A DNA stretch of 64,000 nucleotides from Trichomonas vaginalis G3 (taxonomy: Eukaryota > Parabasalia > Trichomonadida > Trichomonadidae). The translations under genes were made by a program, and so were the position numbers. The notes under the pieces are model-generated. The model saw only the letters and a program-made list of their open reading frames with translations, ran no database searches and was not told the origin of the DNA. Position 1 is the first letter of the stretch. Each line of letters begins with the position of its first letter. The stretch spans positions 34,425,896-34,489,895 of the forward strand of contig NC_067206.1 in assembly GCF_026262505.1 (NCBI RefSeq). The letters are read 5' to 3'. Shown here piece by piece: positions 48,275 through 58,174 of this stretch.

Positions 48275-49116
48275 ATATGATATCAAATCTGTTATTATTG
48301 AAGAGGGATTCAAAAAAATTGGAGATAATAATTTTTCTGGATTAGACATAACATCTATTATTCTTCCCGATAGTTTAATTTCTAGAGGTGATTATTGTTT
48401 ATCCCACTGCAGCAATTTGAAATCTGTAAAATTTGGAGCTCAGATAAAAGCAATTCCAAATTATTTATTTTCTTATTCTTCTTCACTTGAAACTATGGAA
48501 ATTACTGGAACAATAACATATTATGGGGATTCATTTTTATTGGGAAGTCAGATTACAACTCTTAAAGTACCATCTAATAGTTATTTTGGGGAATCAATTT
48601 TAGAAAACCATAAAAATGTTGAAATTGTGGAGTTTGGAAATGATTGCATGATTTATCCACAGAGTGGACATTCAGGATATAAGACCTTGAAAGCAATAAG
48701 ATTCGGAGATAATACAACATTTATTGAGGCACTAAAAGCTGAAAGATACTACTATATTGGCTCAGAAAAAAATGACCATCATATTGAAGGTTCGATATGT
48801 AAAATGATATCGCTATATGCAGAGTCAGTCATTGTACCAATCTTTTATTCAGGATCTACATTTTGTGGAAAACCGATAGTTTATTATTCAGTAAATGATT
48901 TAAATCAAAAACAGAAACTTAATGAAATAAAAAAAGAGATTAATACAAAATGAGAACTCATTGCCTCAAAATGGAAAGATATTATTAAATATTAACATCA
49001 TATCACATACAGAATGCATAAATTTGCATGAAGAAACATTAGACAAAAAACAGTTTGAAAAATTGAAATTTGATCCAAAGAAATTAATTCTTTCCTTGTA
49101 TCCAACTGTTATTTAA
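48275..49116 (+). pseudogene. BspA-like leucine-rich-repeat protein gene, 3' part
   Basis: After the target copy atatga the BspA-like frame resumes in phase: DIKSVIIEEGFKKIGDNNFSG and further repeats (ITSIILPDSLISRGDYC) until 48953. The last repeats are irregular, then a C-terminal segment (QNGKILLNINIISHTEC...LYPTVI, ending 49116) lies in another frame, so there is a frame change near 48950. Together with the change near 21325 this suggests the host gene had decayed or was drifting, independent of the Maverick insertion. Confidence 0.75.
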
Positions 49117-49477
49117 AAAATTAGTTTATAAAATTAAAATTGTTTTAAAACTTGAAAAGTAATTAGGTCGGGCAATCATGCTAAATACACTCTGGATGGG
49201 AGATGCATCTAATTTTTCTAATTTTTTTATCATTAAATTGTTTCACATGAATATTTCTTAGACCAAATTCATGTTTTTTTTAAATGTTATTACTCTTTTA
49301 TTAGTTATGCTTAAATACAATGCATTGATTTGTATTCGGTAAAATTTAAAAGCAATGTCACTTGTTTGCTATAAAAAGTGTGGGCAAGAAACAATCCAGT
49401 ACAAGTATATGAAATGAAAAGCTTTTATTCTCAGTGTTAATACAAGTTTTTTATAATAATATCTTTATAACATATAT
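49117..49477. other. AT-rich spacer, no gene seen
   Basis: 361 bases between the 3' ends of the BspA-like gene and the CS/Sel1 gene. No tRNA, repeat or open frame of note. Confidence 0.5.
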
Positions 49478-50479
49478 TTATTTTTTGATAAACTTATAAG
49501 CAAGATAAAATAATGCTGCTGCTCCTGTCACAGTTGCTGCAGCTGCAATTCCTACATCAATCAATGAAGGACTTGAATCATCATTCTTATCTTCTGACTT
49601 AGTTTCAAATTCAGGTAAGTCTGAAATGGCTGGATCTAATTCTTTGGCATTTTTCTGGTATTGATCAGCCTTTTCCTTGTCTTGAGGGACTCCTTGACCA
49701 GATGCGTATAATTTGGCTATTTCATGATAAACAACAGGAGATCCAGCGTCCAAAACTTCTGAAAAGTATTTGAAAGCCATTGTAGCATCCTTATTCTGGA
49801 AGGAATACTCTGAGAGTGGAGAATATGCCAATCCTAAGTAAATTGCAGCAATTGTCTGACCAATATCATAAGCTCTATGTAAATAAACAACAGCTTTCTC
49901 GCGATCAGTATCAGATTCGAATAAATAGATTCCTAATTCAAAAATCGATGTTGGATTTTGATAAACATCAGCAGCAACTTGCATATATTCAATTGCAACA
50001 TCGCGCTTTCCAGGTTCATGAATAAATGTTTGTATAGCGCCTTGTATAGCTGGAAGATATCCAGCACCAGCGGAAAACTTTAAAAGTTCTCCTAATTTCA
50101 ATTCTTCATTTTGATAATTTTGATCAGAAGTAACTAAGTAAACTAATTCAAAAGCTGAGTGCGGATCTATTTCGTTTGTTTCTGGAACTGGCTTGATTAT
50201 GAGGATTGGCCACTTGATATTTTCCTCTTTTTCGATTTCGAGAATATATTGATTAAGTGATGGGATATTATTGACGCTTTTTGCCTTTCCAAATAATGTA
50301 CCCAAGATGATTGGGATCTTATCCATAAATGTTAATGAAAGTGTATTTTTTTCTGGATCAAAATTGAGCTTGAAGCTATCGCGCTTGATTGTAATATCGC
50401 AATTGAACGAAACTTTAACTTTATCTCCTTGATCTTCAAAATCCCAATAATACAGCTCTTGAAACTCTGGATCAATCAT
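49478..50479 (-). CDS. CS-domain and Sel1-repeat protein with C-terminal membrane anchor
   Basis: 333 residues. The N-terminal 95 residues (YYWDFEDQGDKVKVSFNCDI) form a CS/p23-NudC-type beta sandwich, a co-chaperone fold. Residues about 150-285 carry three to four Sel1-like helical repeats (AIEYMQVAADVYQNPTS, AVVYLHRAYDIGQ, AFKYFSEVLDAGSPV), used for protein scaffolding. Residues 305-327 (VGIAAAATVTGAAALFYLAY) are a membrane segment followed by KFIKK, a tail anchor with basic end as on ER or hydrogenosomal outer membranes. A TTTCATAAAAAATG start context resembles the trichomonad initiator TCAYW. Confidence 0.75.
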   Translation of the reverse strand: MIDPEFQELYYWDFEDQGDKVKVSFNCDITIKRDSFKLNFDPEKNTLSLTFMDKIPIILGTLFGKAKSVNNIPSLNQYILEIEKEENIKWPILIIKPVPETNEIDPHSAFELVYLVTSDQNYQNEELKLGELLKFSAGAGYLPAIQGAIQTFIHEPGKRDVAIEYMQVAADVYQNPTSIFELGIYLFESDTDREKAVVYLHRAYDIGQTIAAIYLGLAYSPLSEYSFQNKDATMAFKYFSEVLDAGSPVVYHEIAKLYASGQGVPQDKEKADQYQKNAKELDPAISDLPEFETKSEDKNDDSSPSLIDVGIAAAATVTGAAALFYLAYKFIKK

Positions 50480-50727
50480 TTTTTATGAAAGATTTTATGA
50501 GAATAACATATATAGTATACAATATTATACGTAAGTATTCATCTTTCAAATGATATTTTAGCAATTTGTCTTGATTTTGATGAAAATTTTTATTCGTATT
50601 GTAGCCATTTTTATATCATAAGCTGTATTCGTTCAGACTGTTGATAAGTAAATTGATCGATAGTAATAAGCAAATAAAAATTAAGAAATAAATTGAATAT
50701 TTAATATTAATAACAAATTTTATAACT

Positions 50728-52011
50728 CTATTGCTTTTTACCGAATTTTTTCATGATCTCTTCGGTTTCTTTCTCATTAAATCCAGACAATTTTGCATGA
50801 GATGGATTTTGGATATAAATATGATCATTAACTACTTTAAATCCATCTTGGTAGAATCCAATTACCATGGTTCTTGTAAATCTAAAGACGTGTCCGCTTT
50901 TGTCAGCAAAACCACCCGAAATCATCGTTGATACGTGATATTCTGAGATAACTGTGCTAAAAATACTGGTTGGATGCGCGTAAAAGCCTGTTCCGAATAA
51001 TTCGTTTTGTAACATAACGATGTTGGCCGGTCCGAGTGCGATGTTATCAACAGAATCTGGTTTCAAGAAGTTTCTTGCGTGATCTGCATAAAATGAAAGC
51101 GGGGAACCTTCAAGATATGGTCCGATGGAGTAAGTAAATTGGGAATCTTCTGCATACATAAGTCCAATTTTGTTTAAATTGTTCCATGATCTGTCAAGAA
51201 ACTCAATAATGAACGGATGAGTAGGAAATGAGTTTTGGTCAAGAGAACATGACACAAAGTTATCAAGGGTAAGGTGATCTGCGGCTCCTAAGACAGATGA
51301 AATCGGATTAATCGTCAAAGGTGCTGGTGGAGGTAATGGTTTGAAATATACTGGTTCTCTATAGAAAGGACCATCAGGAATTTCAGTATAATTCTGATTT
51401 TGTTCGCTTTGGTTTTGATTGTTTTGGTTCTGATTATTATTGTTATTAGAATTGGAGTTTTCTTGAATTACATTAACACCATTTATCGTAACCTTTTTGT
51501 TAATGGAATTTCCAGATAAATCCAACGTTTGTAAACTAGTAAACATATCTTTAATCTGGTTGAACATGCCAATATTGGAATCTCTTATGCCATTGTTACA
51601 GAACTTAAGAGTCTGTACCAAATTGGTATTATTTTTTTGAATTGAGTAATTTGCGGCTAAAAATAAGACAAATGAGCCAACATTGGGTGCATATAGATTG
51701 GGTATTTGACTCTTCAGTTCGGATAAATCAAGGATATGTTGGTCTTGTGATTGATCGATTTTTTGTTTGATAATATTTAAATAGTTATTTCTTTCCTCAT
51801 ATTTAACTGGTATTACAAAATACCTTTTATTAGGATCTCTCACATTATGCAAGTTTCTTGGCGCTTGTGCATTTTTTGGCATGATTAAAAAACAACCACA
51901 TGGCGGGAGCGGTTCAATGTTTGGAATTGGTACATTGCTACTATTGAACACATCATTAACTTCCGGCTGATTATACACAGGAAATAAGAGATATGTAGAA
52001 TTCAGCGACAT
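50728..52011 (-). CDS. NXF1/TAP-like nuclear mRNA export factor
   Basis: 427 residues from MSLNSTYLLFPV; the open frame starts 16 codons earlier, but the A-run TTTCAAAAAAAAAATG next to this ATG resembles a trichomonad initiator. Parts: an N-terminal region (possible degenerate RRM), leucine-rich repeats around residues 105-185 (LKFCNNGIRDSN, LQTLDLSGNSI), an asparagine/glutamine-rich linker, then an NTF2-like domain (FIIEFLDRSWNNL to FTRTMVIGFYQDGF). The last 20 residues (FNEKETEEIMKKFG) fit a partial UBA-type helix. Its job is moving mRNA through nuclear pores. Confidence 0.8.
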   Translation of the reverse strand: MSLNSTYLLFPVYNQPEVNDVFNSSNVPIPNIEPLPPCGCFLIMPKNAQAPRNLHNVRDPNKRYFVIPVKYEERNNYLNIIKQKIDQSQDQHILDLSELKSQIPNLYAPNVGSFVLFLAANYSIQKNNTNLVQTLKFCNNGIRDSNIGMFNQIKDMFTSLQTLDLSGNSINKKVTINGVNVIQENSNSNNNNNQNQNNQNQSEQNQNYTEIPDGPFYREPVYFKPLPPPAPLTINPISSVLGAADHLTLDNFVSCSLDQNSFPTHPFIIEFLDRSWNNLNKIGLMYAEDSQFTYSIGPYLEGSPLSFYADHARNFLKPDSVDNIALGPANIVMLQNELFGTGFYAHPTSIFSTVISEYHVSTMISGGFADKSGHVFRFTRTMVIGFYQDGFKVVNDHIYIQNPSHAKLSGFNEKETEEIMKKFGKKQ

Positions 52012-52496
52012 TTTTTTTTTGAAATATCGGGATTCAATTTCCTTGATATTGTGCAACATTATAAACTATCCATAATACTTCTTCTCAATTTTTATATGTC
52101 ATCCAATGTCTAAACCTCTTCATCTTGCATCGTGATTTTGATTTCTTTTATTTCCATATCTGAATTTTCCAAGGTTTTCCTCTGTTTCAATGTTACTGAA
52201 AGAACGTCGGATGAATATATATATATTTAATAGTAACGAACACATTAAGTCTATGTGCAGAAAATTTAGCGCTTATATTTGATTCATATGAATGATATAT
52301 TAAGGATAAACTTACGGAAGTATGACACACATGTTGTCAGAATTTTGAATCATAGTCAGATGGACTTCAATACATTATTAGTTCTATGAAAAACATAAAT
52401 ATTAGTCAGAAGCAGGTTTGACCATTATATTATAATAAAGAATGTTTATTAAGTTGATAGATATCTCGATAGCCACATATAAAATAAATAATGAAT
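52012..52496. other. AT-rich spacer, no gene seen
   Basis: Nothing beyond a short TA run (about 52220) and ordinary AT-rich sequence. Confidence 0.5.
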
Positions 52497-53225
52497 TTAT
52501 GCAAGGGCGTGAACAAACTGTGGACGTGAAACTGTGTACGTAACCTTCTTAATCCATATCTTTCCAAAGTTCTTATTGCAAAGACCAACAGCTTGTGGAA
52601 GTGTTTGCTTAGATAAGACTAATTTATATGGCCATGTTAAAACATAGCATCCTGATCCAACTATTGCCGAGACAATGCCTTCAACAGCACGCTTTGGCCA
52701 AAATCCTTGTACCTCTGGAACAATCATAGGATTGATGATATCAGCTGAAACTTGATCAAGACCATTCTTGACTGTGTGATAACATGCCTGATCCAAAAAA
52801 GTTTCCTTGAGTCCATCGAATGGTTTGGCATCTTTCTTCCTTGAATTCTGAAGTGGAGCACCAAAAAGTCGTGTAAGTCCCCACATTGGGATACCGGTTG
52901 ATGCACCAAATAAGAATGGATGCTTCTTGGCCTATTCTGTAGCACCTGGAATGAGAAGAATTGTATTCTTGGAAATTTCTTTAGCAACTTGCTGAATACC
53001 AGATATTGTGCACAGATCACGGAATTGTGGAGCACAAATATTGGTTGCGCTTAGCTTCTTATTCTGGGCCAGTGTGAAAAGTTCGCCACAAATTCCAGCA
53101 AAATATCTTGCACCAAATGTGCATGCATAACTCTTAAGATGCTTCTTTGTGAAGATTGATGAGATTGGGCATGCACATTTTACTGGTTCAGCTGGTGCAC
53201 TTATTTTTGAATATAAAAACCGCAA
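52497..53225 (-). pseudogene. Unknown host protein with an in-frame TAG
   Basis: One frame, two open pieces: MRFLYSKISAPAEPV to LIPGATE (53225-52935), then a TAG at 52932-52934, then AKKHPFLFGASTGIPMWGL to RPQFVHALA. Both sides of the stop have coherent protein-like sequence with cysteines and hydrophobic segments (AIVGSGCYVLTWPYKLVL) that could be membrane helices. Predicted total is 242 residues. Either a young pseudogene, an allele or assembly error, or a readthrough stop. Family not recognised; a small organelle-membrane protein is possible. Confidence 0.6.
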
Positions 53226-53547
53226 ATCAAAACTCAGAAAATAAAAAGAGTTATAGTTGTTTAGTTCAAATCGTCAGTTGATAATGATAGAGAAAAGGAA
53301 TCTATACAAGTTCTTAAAGGAAATTTATATTTATATTAATTTGGTCATTGAAATCAATGCAAATAAGAATATTGAAATGCATAAGCATTAACCATCATTG
53401 ATCAATTGGACTTGTTTTCTAGTATTATGATCTATGTTACGATCAATTCATTGCTGATTCTCATATTGGATTAGACACAGTTGATAATCAATTTTTGATG
53501 CTGAAAATCTAATATTACGTAGTATTAAAATAAATGGTAAATGTAAA
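53226..53547. other. AT-rich spacer, no gene seen
   Basis: 322 bases before the tRNA-like sequence; no supported feature. Confidence 0.5.
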
Positions 53548-53620
53548 GCTTTCCTAGCTTAACAGGATAGAGCTTTGAACTTTTAATCCAAGGGTTTGGG
53601 GTTTGAGTCCCCAGGATAGC
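53548..53620 (+). pseudogene. Decayed tRNA-Lys relative (anticodon TTT)
   Basis: Begins GCTTTCCTAGCTTAACAGG, contains the loop CTTTTAA and ends CCCCAGGATAGC followed by a T-rich stretch. It is the same tRNA as 57308-57379 with changes: one extra base in the D arm, an A-C mismatch in the anticodon stem and GGGTTTGAGTCCC in place of a standard T loop. It could still be transcribed. Probably a pseudogene. Confidence 0.65.
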
Positions 53621-54499
53621 GTTTTTTATTTTTTTTATTTTTTGATTATAAGATTACTAAATCTTTTTCTTACAAACCTTCAAAATAGGACTTATACATA
53701 CAATTTCAACGATCTTTTTCAATTTAAATTATTTTCCAGCTAAAAATTAAATTCATTCTTATAATGTTTTAATTTTTGTGTAGAAACAATCAGATATTAT
53801 AATCATTCTTATTTAACATTTGCCTGTAAAGCCAAAACAGATAAAAGCTAGTGTGAAAAATAAATTCAGTAAATCATTCTACAAAAAAGGCAAAGCACTG
53901 CAGCAAGAATAATGACAACAAGTTGGCCATTACATCGCCAGACATCTGGATATATTTTAACATCATTGCCATCATCCAAGCTAAAGATGTTTGGATAACT
54001 TTAGTTCTAGTTGAAGAAAATGGGATGACTGCACTGGCTGAGAATGTCCAAGAACATACTACTCCAGCACCTTGTCTATCTCTGGAAAATCCTTATGCGA
54101 GAACTCCATCTGATTTCTTGGATCCTTTATCTTGAGATGACTTTCTAGAAACCAATATTTAACCAAAAATGGGAATTTGCCTATTTCTCTGATTTGTGTG
54201 CATGGTTTATCCAACATTGTTGAGCAGTTTTTATATTCACAATATAGATCTATATTCAACTCAATCGGACAAAAAGAAACATGATATTCTTGTTATGTCT
54301 GTAATAATAGTAATTTTCCTGTGTCGCGAGATCTATGCGTCTTCGGTTTTGGAGCAATAGACAGTAAACATTGTAAGTGGTGCCAATCATATTTGAATGG
54401 AGTTAAAGAATTTTTTTGAAGAGTTACTGTTGTGATTGATTGATAATTTTTGTAATAAGTAATTTGTTTATTCTTAAATAGTGCTTAAAAAAATATTTA
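53621..54499. other. Spacer with no clear gene
   Basis: AT-rich. A 66-codon open frame on the minus strand (54059-54259) begins MNIDLYCEYKNCSTML and faintly resembles the N-terminal part of DUF3447 ankyrin proteins, perhaps a gene scrap. Nothing else supported. Confidence 0.4.
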
Positions 54500-57202
54500 T
54501 CACTTAGCCCCATGTTCTCTTAAGAATTTGGCAATATCCATTGCATTCTCTTTGATTGCAATATCAATAGGGTTTATATTAAAAGTATGAGAATGTTAAA
54601 AAGCAATGATAAATATGAAAAGATAGAGTATGCGATAAAACATTGATAAACATAAAAAGAAAAAGAAAGAAAATAAGTCTCATGTTAACATCAGCACCAT
54701 GTTCAACTAAGAATTTGACAATCTCGATTGATTTCATTTCGATTGCAAGACTAAGAGGGGTTTCATTAATATAGAGAGAATTTTATATACAAATGATAAA
54801 AATGATAAGAAAGAGAATGTAATAAAACAATGAAAAATATGGAAAGGAATAGAATTATATAAAACAATAATGAGTATTAAAAGAAAGAGAACATTATAAA
54901 ACAATAAGAAATATGAAAAGAAAGAGAATACGATAAAGTTAAGATTAATATGAAATGAAAGAGAATGTGATAAAACATTGGTTAATATGAAAAAGAAAGA
55001 GAATATCATAAAGTTACGAAAGATATAAAAGATACAAAAGACAAAAGACAGGTAACACCATAAAACAATATTAAACATCAAAAGAAATAGAATCTCAGAA
55101 AACAGTGATAAATATGAAAAGAAAGAGGATGTCATAAAACAATATTAAATATGAAAAGCAAAAGAATGTCATAATAAAGTATTAAATATGAAAAGAAAAG
55201 GAATGTCATAAAACAATATTAAATATGAAAAGCAAAAGAATGTAATAAAACAATATTAAATATGAAAAGCAAAAGGAATGTCATAAAACAATAACAAACA
55301 TGTAAGGAAAGAAAACGTCATAAAACAATATTAAATATAAAAAGAAAGAGAATTTCATAAAGCAATGATAGATATGAAAATAAAGAGAATAAAAAAAGTC
55401 AATGATAAATATGAAAAGAAAGATGATGACATAAATCAATGATAAATATGAAAAGAATGAGAATTTCATAAAGCAATGAGAGATATGATAATAAAAAAGA
55501 ATTTGATAAAGTAATAATAGATATGAAAAGAAAGAAAATAAGTCTCATGTTAACATCAGCACCATGTTCAACTAAGAATTTGACAATCTCGATTGATTTC
55601 ATTTCGATTGCAAGACTAAGAGGGGTTTCATTAATATAGAGAGAATTTTATATACAAATGATAAAAATGATAAGAAAGAGAATGTAATAAAACAATGAAA
55701 ATATGGAAAGGAATAGAATTATATAAAACAATAATGAGTATTAAAAGAAAGAGAACATTATAAAACAATAAGAAATATGAAAAGAAAGAGAATACGATAA
55801 AGTTAAGATTAATATGAAATGAAAGAGAATGTGATAAAACATTGGTTAATATGAAAAAGAAAGAGAATATCATAAAGTTACGAAAGATATAAAAAGAGGT
55901 AACATCATAAAACAATATTAAACATCAAAAGAAATAGAATCTCAGAAAACAGTGATAAATATGAAAATAAAAAGAATTTTATTAAGCAATGAAAAATATG
56001 AAAAGAAAGACAATGCCATAAAGCTAAGATTAATATGAAAATAAAGTAAATAATATCTATGTTAACATCAGCACCATGATCAACTAAGAATTTGACAATT
56101 TCTGTTGAATTTGTTTTGATTGCAATACTAAGAGGACATTCACTAATATAGAGAGAGTGTAATAAAACAAAGATTAATATGAAAAGAAAGGGAATGTAAT
56201 AAAACAAAGATTAATATGAAACGTAAGAGAATACGTTAAAATGATGATATATGTAATAAGAAATTAAATACGATAAAGTAAGGTAAAATATGAGAAGAAA
56301 CAGAATAGCATAAAACATTGATAGATTTGAGAAGAAAGTAAATAATATAAAGCATTGATAAATATAACATGTAGAAAAATGTAAAGTTCGTTGATATCTG
56401 CGCCATTAGAAATTAAATATGATACAACATCATAATTGCCGAAATACATACTTTTTGTTATTTTTGTTAAACTGGGAGTTTGTTCAAAATTTGTTTTAAG
56501 GTACTCAGCAATTTCATAGTGTCGATAAATCAATGCTGTATTAATCATGTTATGAAATGATTTACCATCTTCAATCATTTGCATAAAAATGTTTTGATTT
56601 CCGCCTTGAACAGCATATTTTACGGAGTAATCAGTGTATTTAGCTCCTAAATTTTTCAAGTAATTGAAACACAACTCTGAGCCATATTTAATTGCACAAT
56701 CAAACGAAGTAAGTTCCTTTGCATACATCTGTTTAAGATCAAGGTCTGGGAATTTACTCTTAAGATCATCAACTTTATCACATACAATATAGTATAAAGG
56801 AGATTCTGTTGAATATATATTCAGGATTTCTTCTTCTTTCTTTTTCGGTTCGAAGTTTTCAAATTTTAAACCTTGATAATGTAACAGCGCTGCTAATTTC
56901 TCATTTCTCGGTTGTATGATACATGAAAATTCGTTTGATAACTTTAAATAAAGTTCTGTAAATAATTTAACTTCTTTAACACGAATTTGTGAAAAAGCAT
57001 CAATCAAGTAAAGTACCATTTGGATAGTAACTTTGTTGGTTTTAACAAGGTCTATAATTTGTGAAGATATTTGTAAAAGATTATTGGTATTGACATCGCA
57101 AATAATTTTGGAAGTTTGACTAGGGTATTTGAAGACCTCAATTGGCTTCATGTCGTTAAAATCGCATTCAGTTGCATTTACTGATCTTTTAGATTTCGGC
57201 AT
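54500..57202 (-). pseudogene. DUF3447-type ankyrin-repeat gene split by minisatellite
   Basis: Trichomonads have a large family of proteins with a DUF3447 start and ankyrin repeats. Here MPKSKRSVNATECD begins about 270 residues that fit: LYLKLSNEFSCIIQP, SFDCAIKYGSELCFNYLKNLGAK, VVSYLISNGADINE. Four further ankyrin units follow at about 56158-56055, 55645-55550, 54775-54685 and 54585-54500 (ETPLSLAIEMKSIEIVKFLVEHGADVN and relatives, ending EHGAK and a stop). They are separated by 400-700-base stretches of AT-rich tandem repeats full of stops. Without canonical GTATGT splice sites at the joints, I treat it as a decaying gene, though unusual introns are possible. Confidence 0.7.
54590..56390. 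repeat. Minisatellite between ankyrin units
   Basis: About 40 copies of a roughly 38-base unit of the kind AATGATAAATATGAAAAG, AAAGAGAATGTCATAAAAC, with frequent variation. It is broken only by the ankyrin pieces. A segment of about 390 bases containing one ankyrin unit and its repeats (54677-55070) is copied nearly exactly at 55527-55915, an offset of 850 bases. Confidence 0.85.
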
Positions 57203-57307
57203 GTTTCCGAAAAAAAAAATAAAATAAAAAAATTGGATCCGAAAACAACGATAACAAAAAGTACTTCAAATATATTATAAATACTAATGCATAGAAAAAA
57301 ATATGAA

Positions 57308-57379
57308 GCTTTCCTAGCTCAACAGGTAGAGCTTTGGAATTTTAATCCAAGGGTTTGGGGTTCGAATCCCCAGGATAGC
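57308..57379 (+). tRNA. tRNA-Lys (UUU)
   Basis: 72 bases. Acceptor GCTTTCC/GGATAGC (one U-U mismatch), D arm with AGCTCAACAGGTAGAGC, anticodon stem TTGGA/TCCAA around ATTTTAA (anticodon TTT, U33 present), T arm GGGGTTCGAATCCCC. A T-run follows as a Pol III stop. No intron. Confidence 0.9.
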
Positions 57380-57451
57380 CTTTTTTACAACTTTAAAAAC
57401 AAAAACGTGACAAAGATTTTTTGTACTTGAAAAGTGACAAAGTCTTGGATA

Positions 57452-57835
57452 ATGTCTGACGAGCAAGAAGCCGTCCAAGAGGAACCACAAGATGAAAAAC
57501 CAGAAGAAAAGAAGGAGGTAGAGGAAGAGCAACCAGCTCCAAAACAAAAAAAGCATAAAAAGAATCTTCGCGTTGGCGCCACCAAAGAAGAAAAGACTTA
57601 CACAGACAAAAACATGCTAATTGCTATTGCCTCACAAGCTTACCAAAGCAACGTACAGAAAAACGAAGTTTCTTTGAAGAAGGATGCTGAAAGAGGCAAA
57701 AAGAAGCTTTTAGCTGAACAAAGAAGAGTTGAAAAACGCCAGGCACGCTTAGAGAGAAAGAAGGAAAAGATAGAGAAAACAAAGAATAAAGCATTGGAGA
57801 GAGAAATGAAAAAGAAGGCCAAGAAAGATGAATAA
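57452..57835 (+). CDS. Highly charged coiled-coil protein, host
   Basis: 127 residues from the ATG at 57452. The first half is acidic (EAVQEEPQDEKPEEKKEVEEEQPAP), the middle has KKNLRVGATKEEKTYTDKNM, and the last 55 are lysine/arginine/glutamate helices (RVEKRQARLERKKEKIEKTK). Low-complexity charge like ribosome-biogenesis or chromatin-associated small proteins. No family recognised. It begins about 70 bases after the tRNA-Lys; TGACAAAG occurs twice in the short leader. Confidence 0.6.
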   Translation: MSDEQEAVQEEPQDEKPEEKKEVEEEQPAPKQKKHKKNLRVGATKEEKTYTDKNMLIAIASQAYQSNVQKNEVSLKKDAERGKKKLLAEQRRVEKRQARLERKKEKIEKTKNKALEREMKKKAKKDE

Positions 57836-58174
57836 TATCATTATTAATAAAGTTTCTTTAGAGGTAACTATACAAACAAATTAATTATACTATAACTCAA
57901 ACATATATTTCCTGAGCTCAATTATTTCTTCAATTTGGCAAATAAATTACTGTCTTTTTGTTAAGATATTCAAAATATCGGAATATTATAACTTCCAACA
58001 AAAGTTTTGCCATAAATTGAAAAAAAATATATTGAGACTTTTTTAACACATAGCTGAAGCTTGTAATATTGAATTTAGGCTTCTTATCTAAACATTTTAT
58101 TATAATATCTGAAAGACATTTCATTAAAAATAAATTTATTGAATAAAAATTGTTTAATACAATAAAAAGAACAA
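57836..58174. other. Spacer between convergent genes
   Basis: 339 AT-rich bases separating the 3' ends of the charged-protein gene and the kinase gene. No supported feature. Confidence 0.5.

Noticed and set aside
48164-48349. Upstream extension of the methylase frame
   Set aside because: It would read through the terminal repeat and into the host gene; the ATG at 48163 begins the conserved domain.
54734-56207. Phe/Leu-rich minus-strand frames resembling membrane proteins
   Set aside because: They translate the AT-rich minisatellite; apparent membrane segments are an artefact of TTT and CTT runs.
57434-57451. Non-ATG start for the charged protein
   Set aside because: GTG initiation is not expected in this eukaryote; the ATG at 57452 is used.
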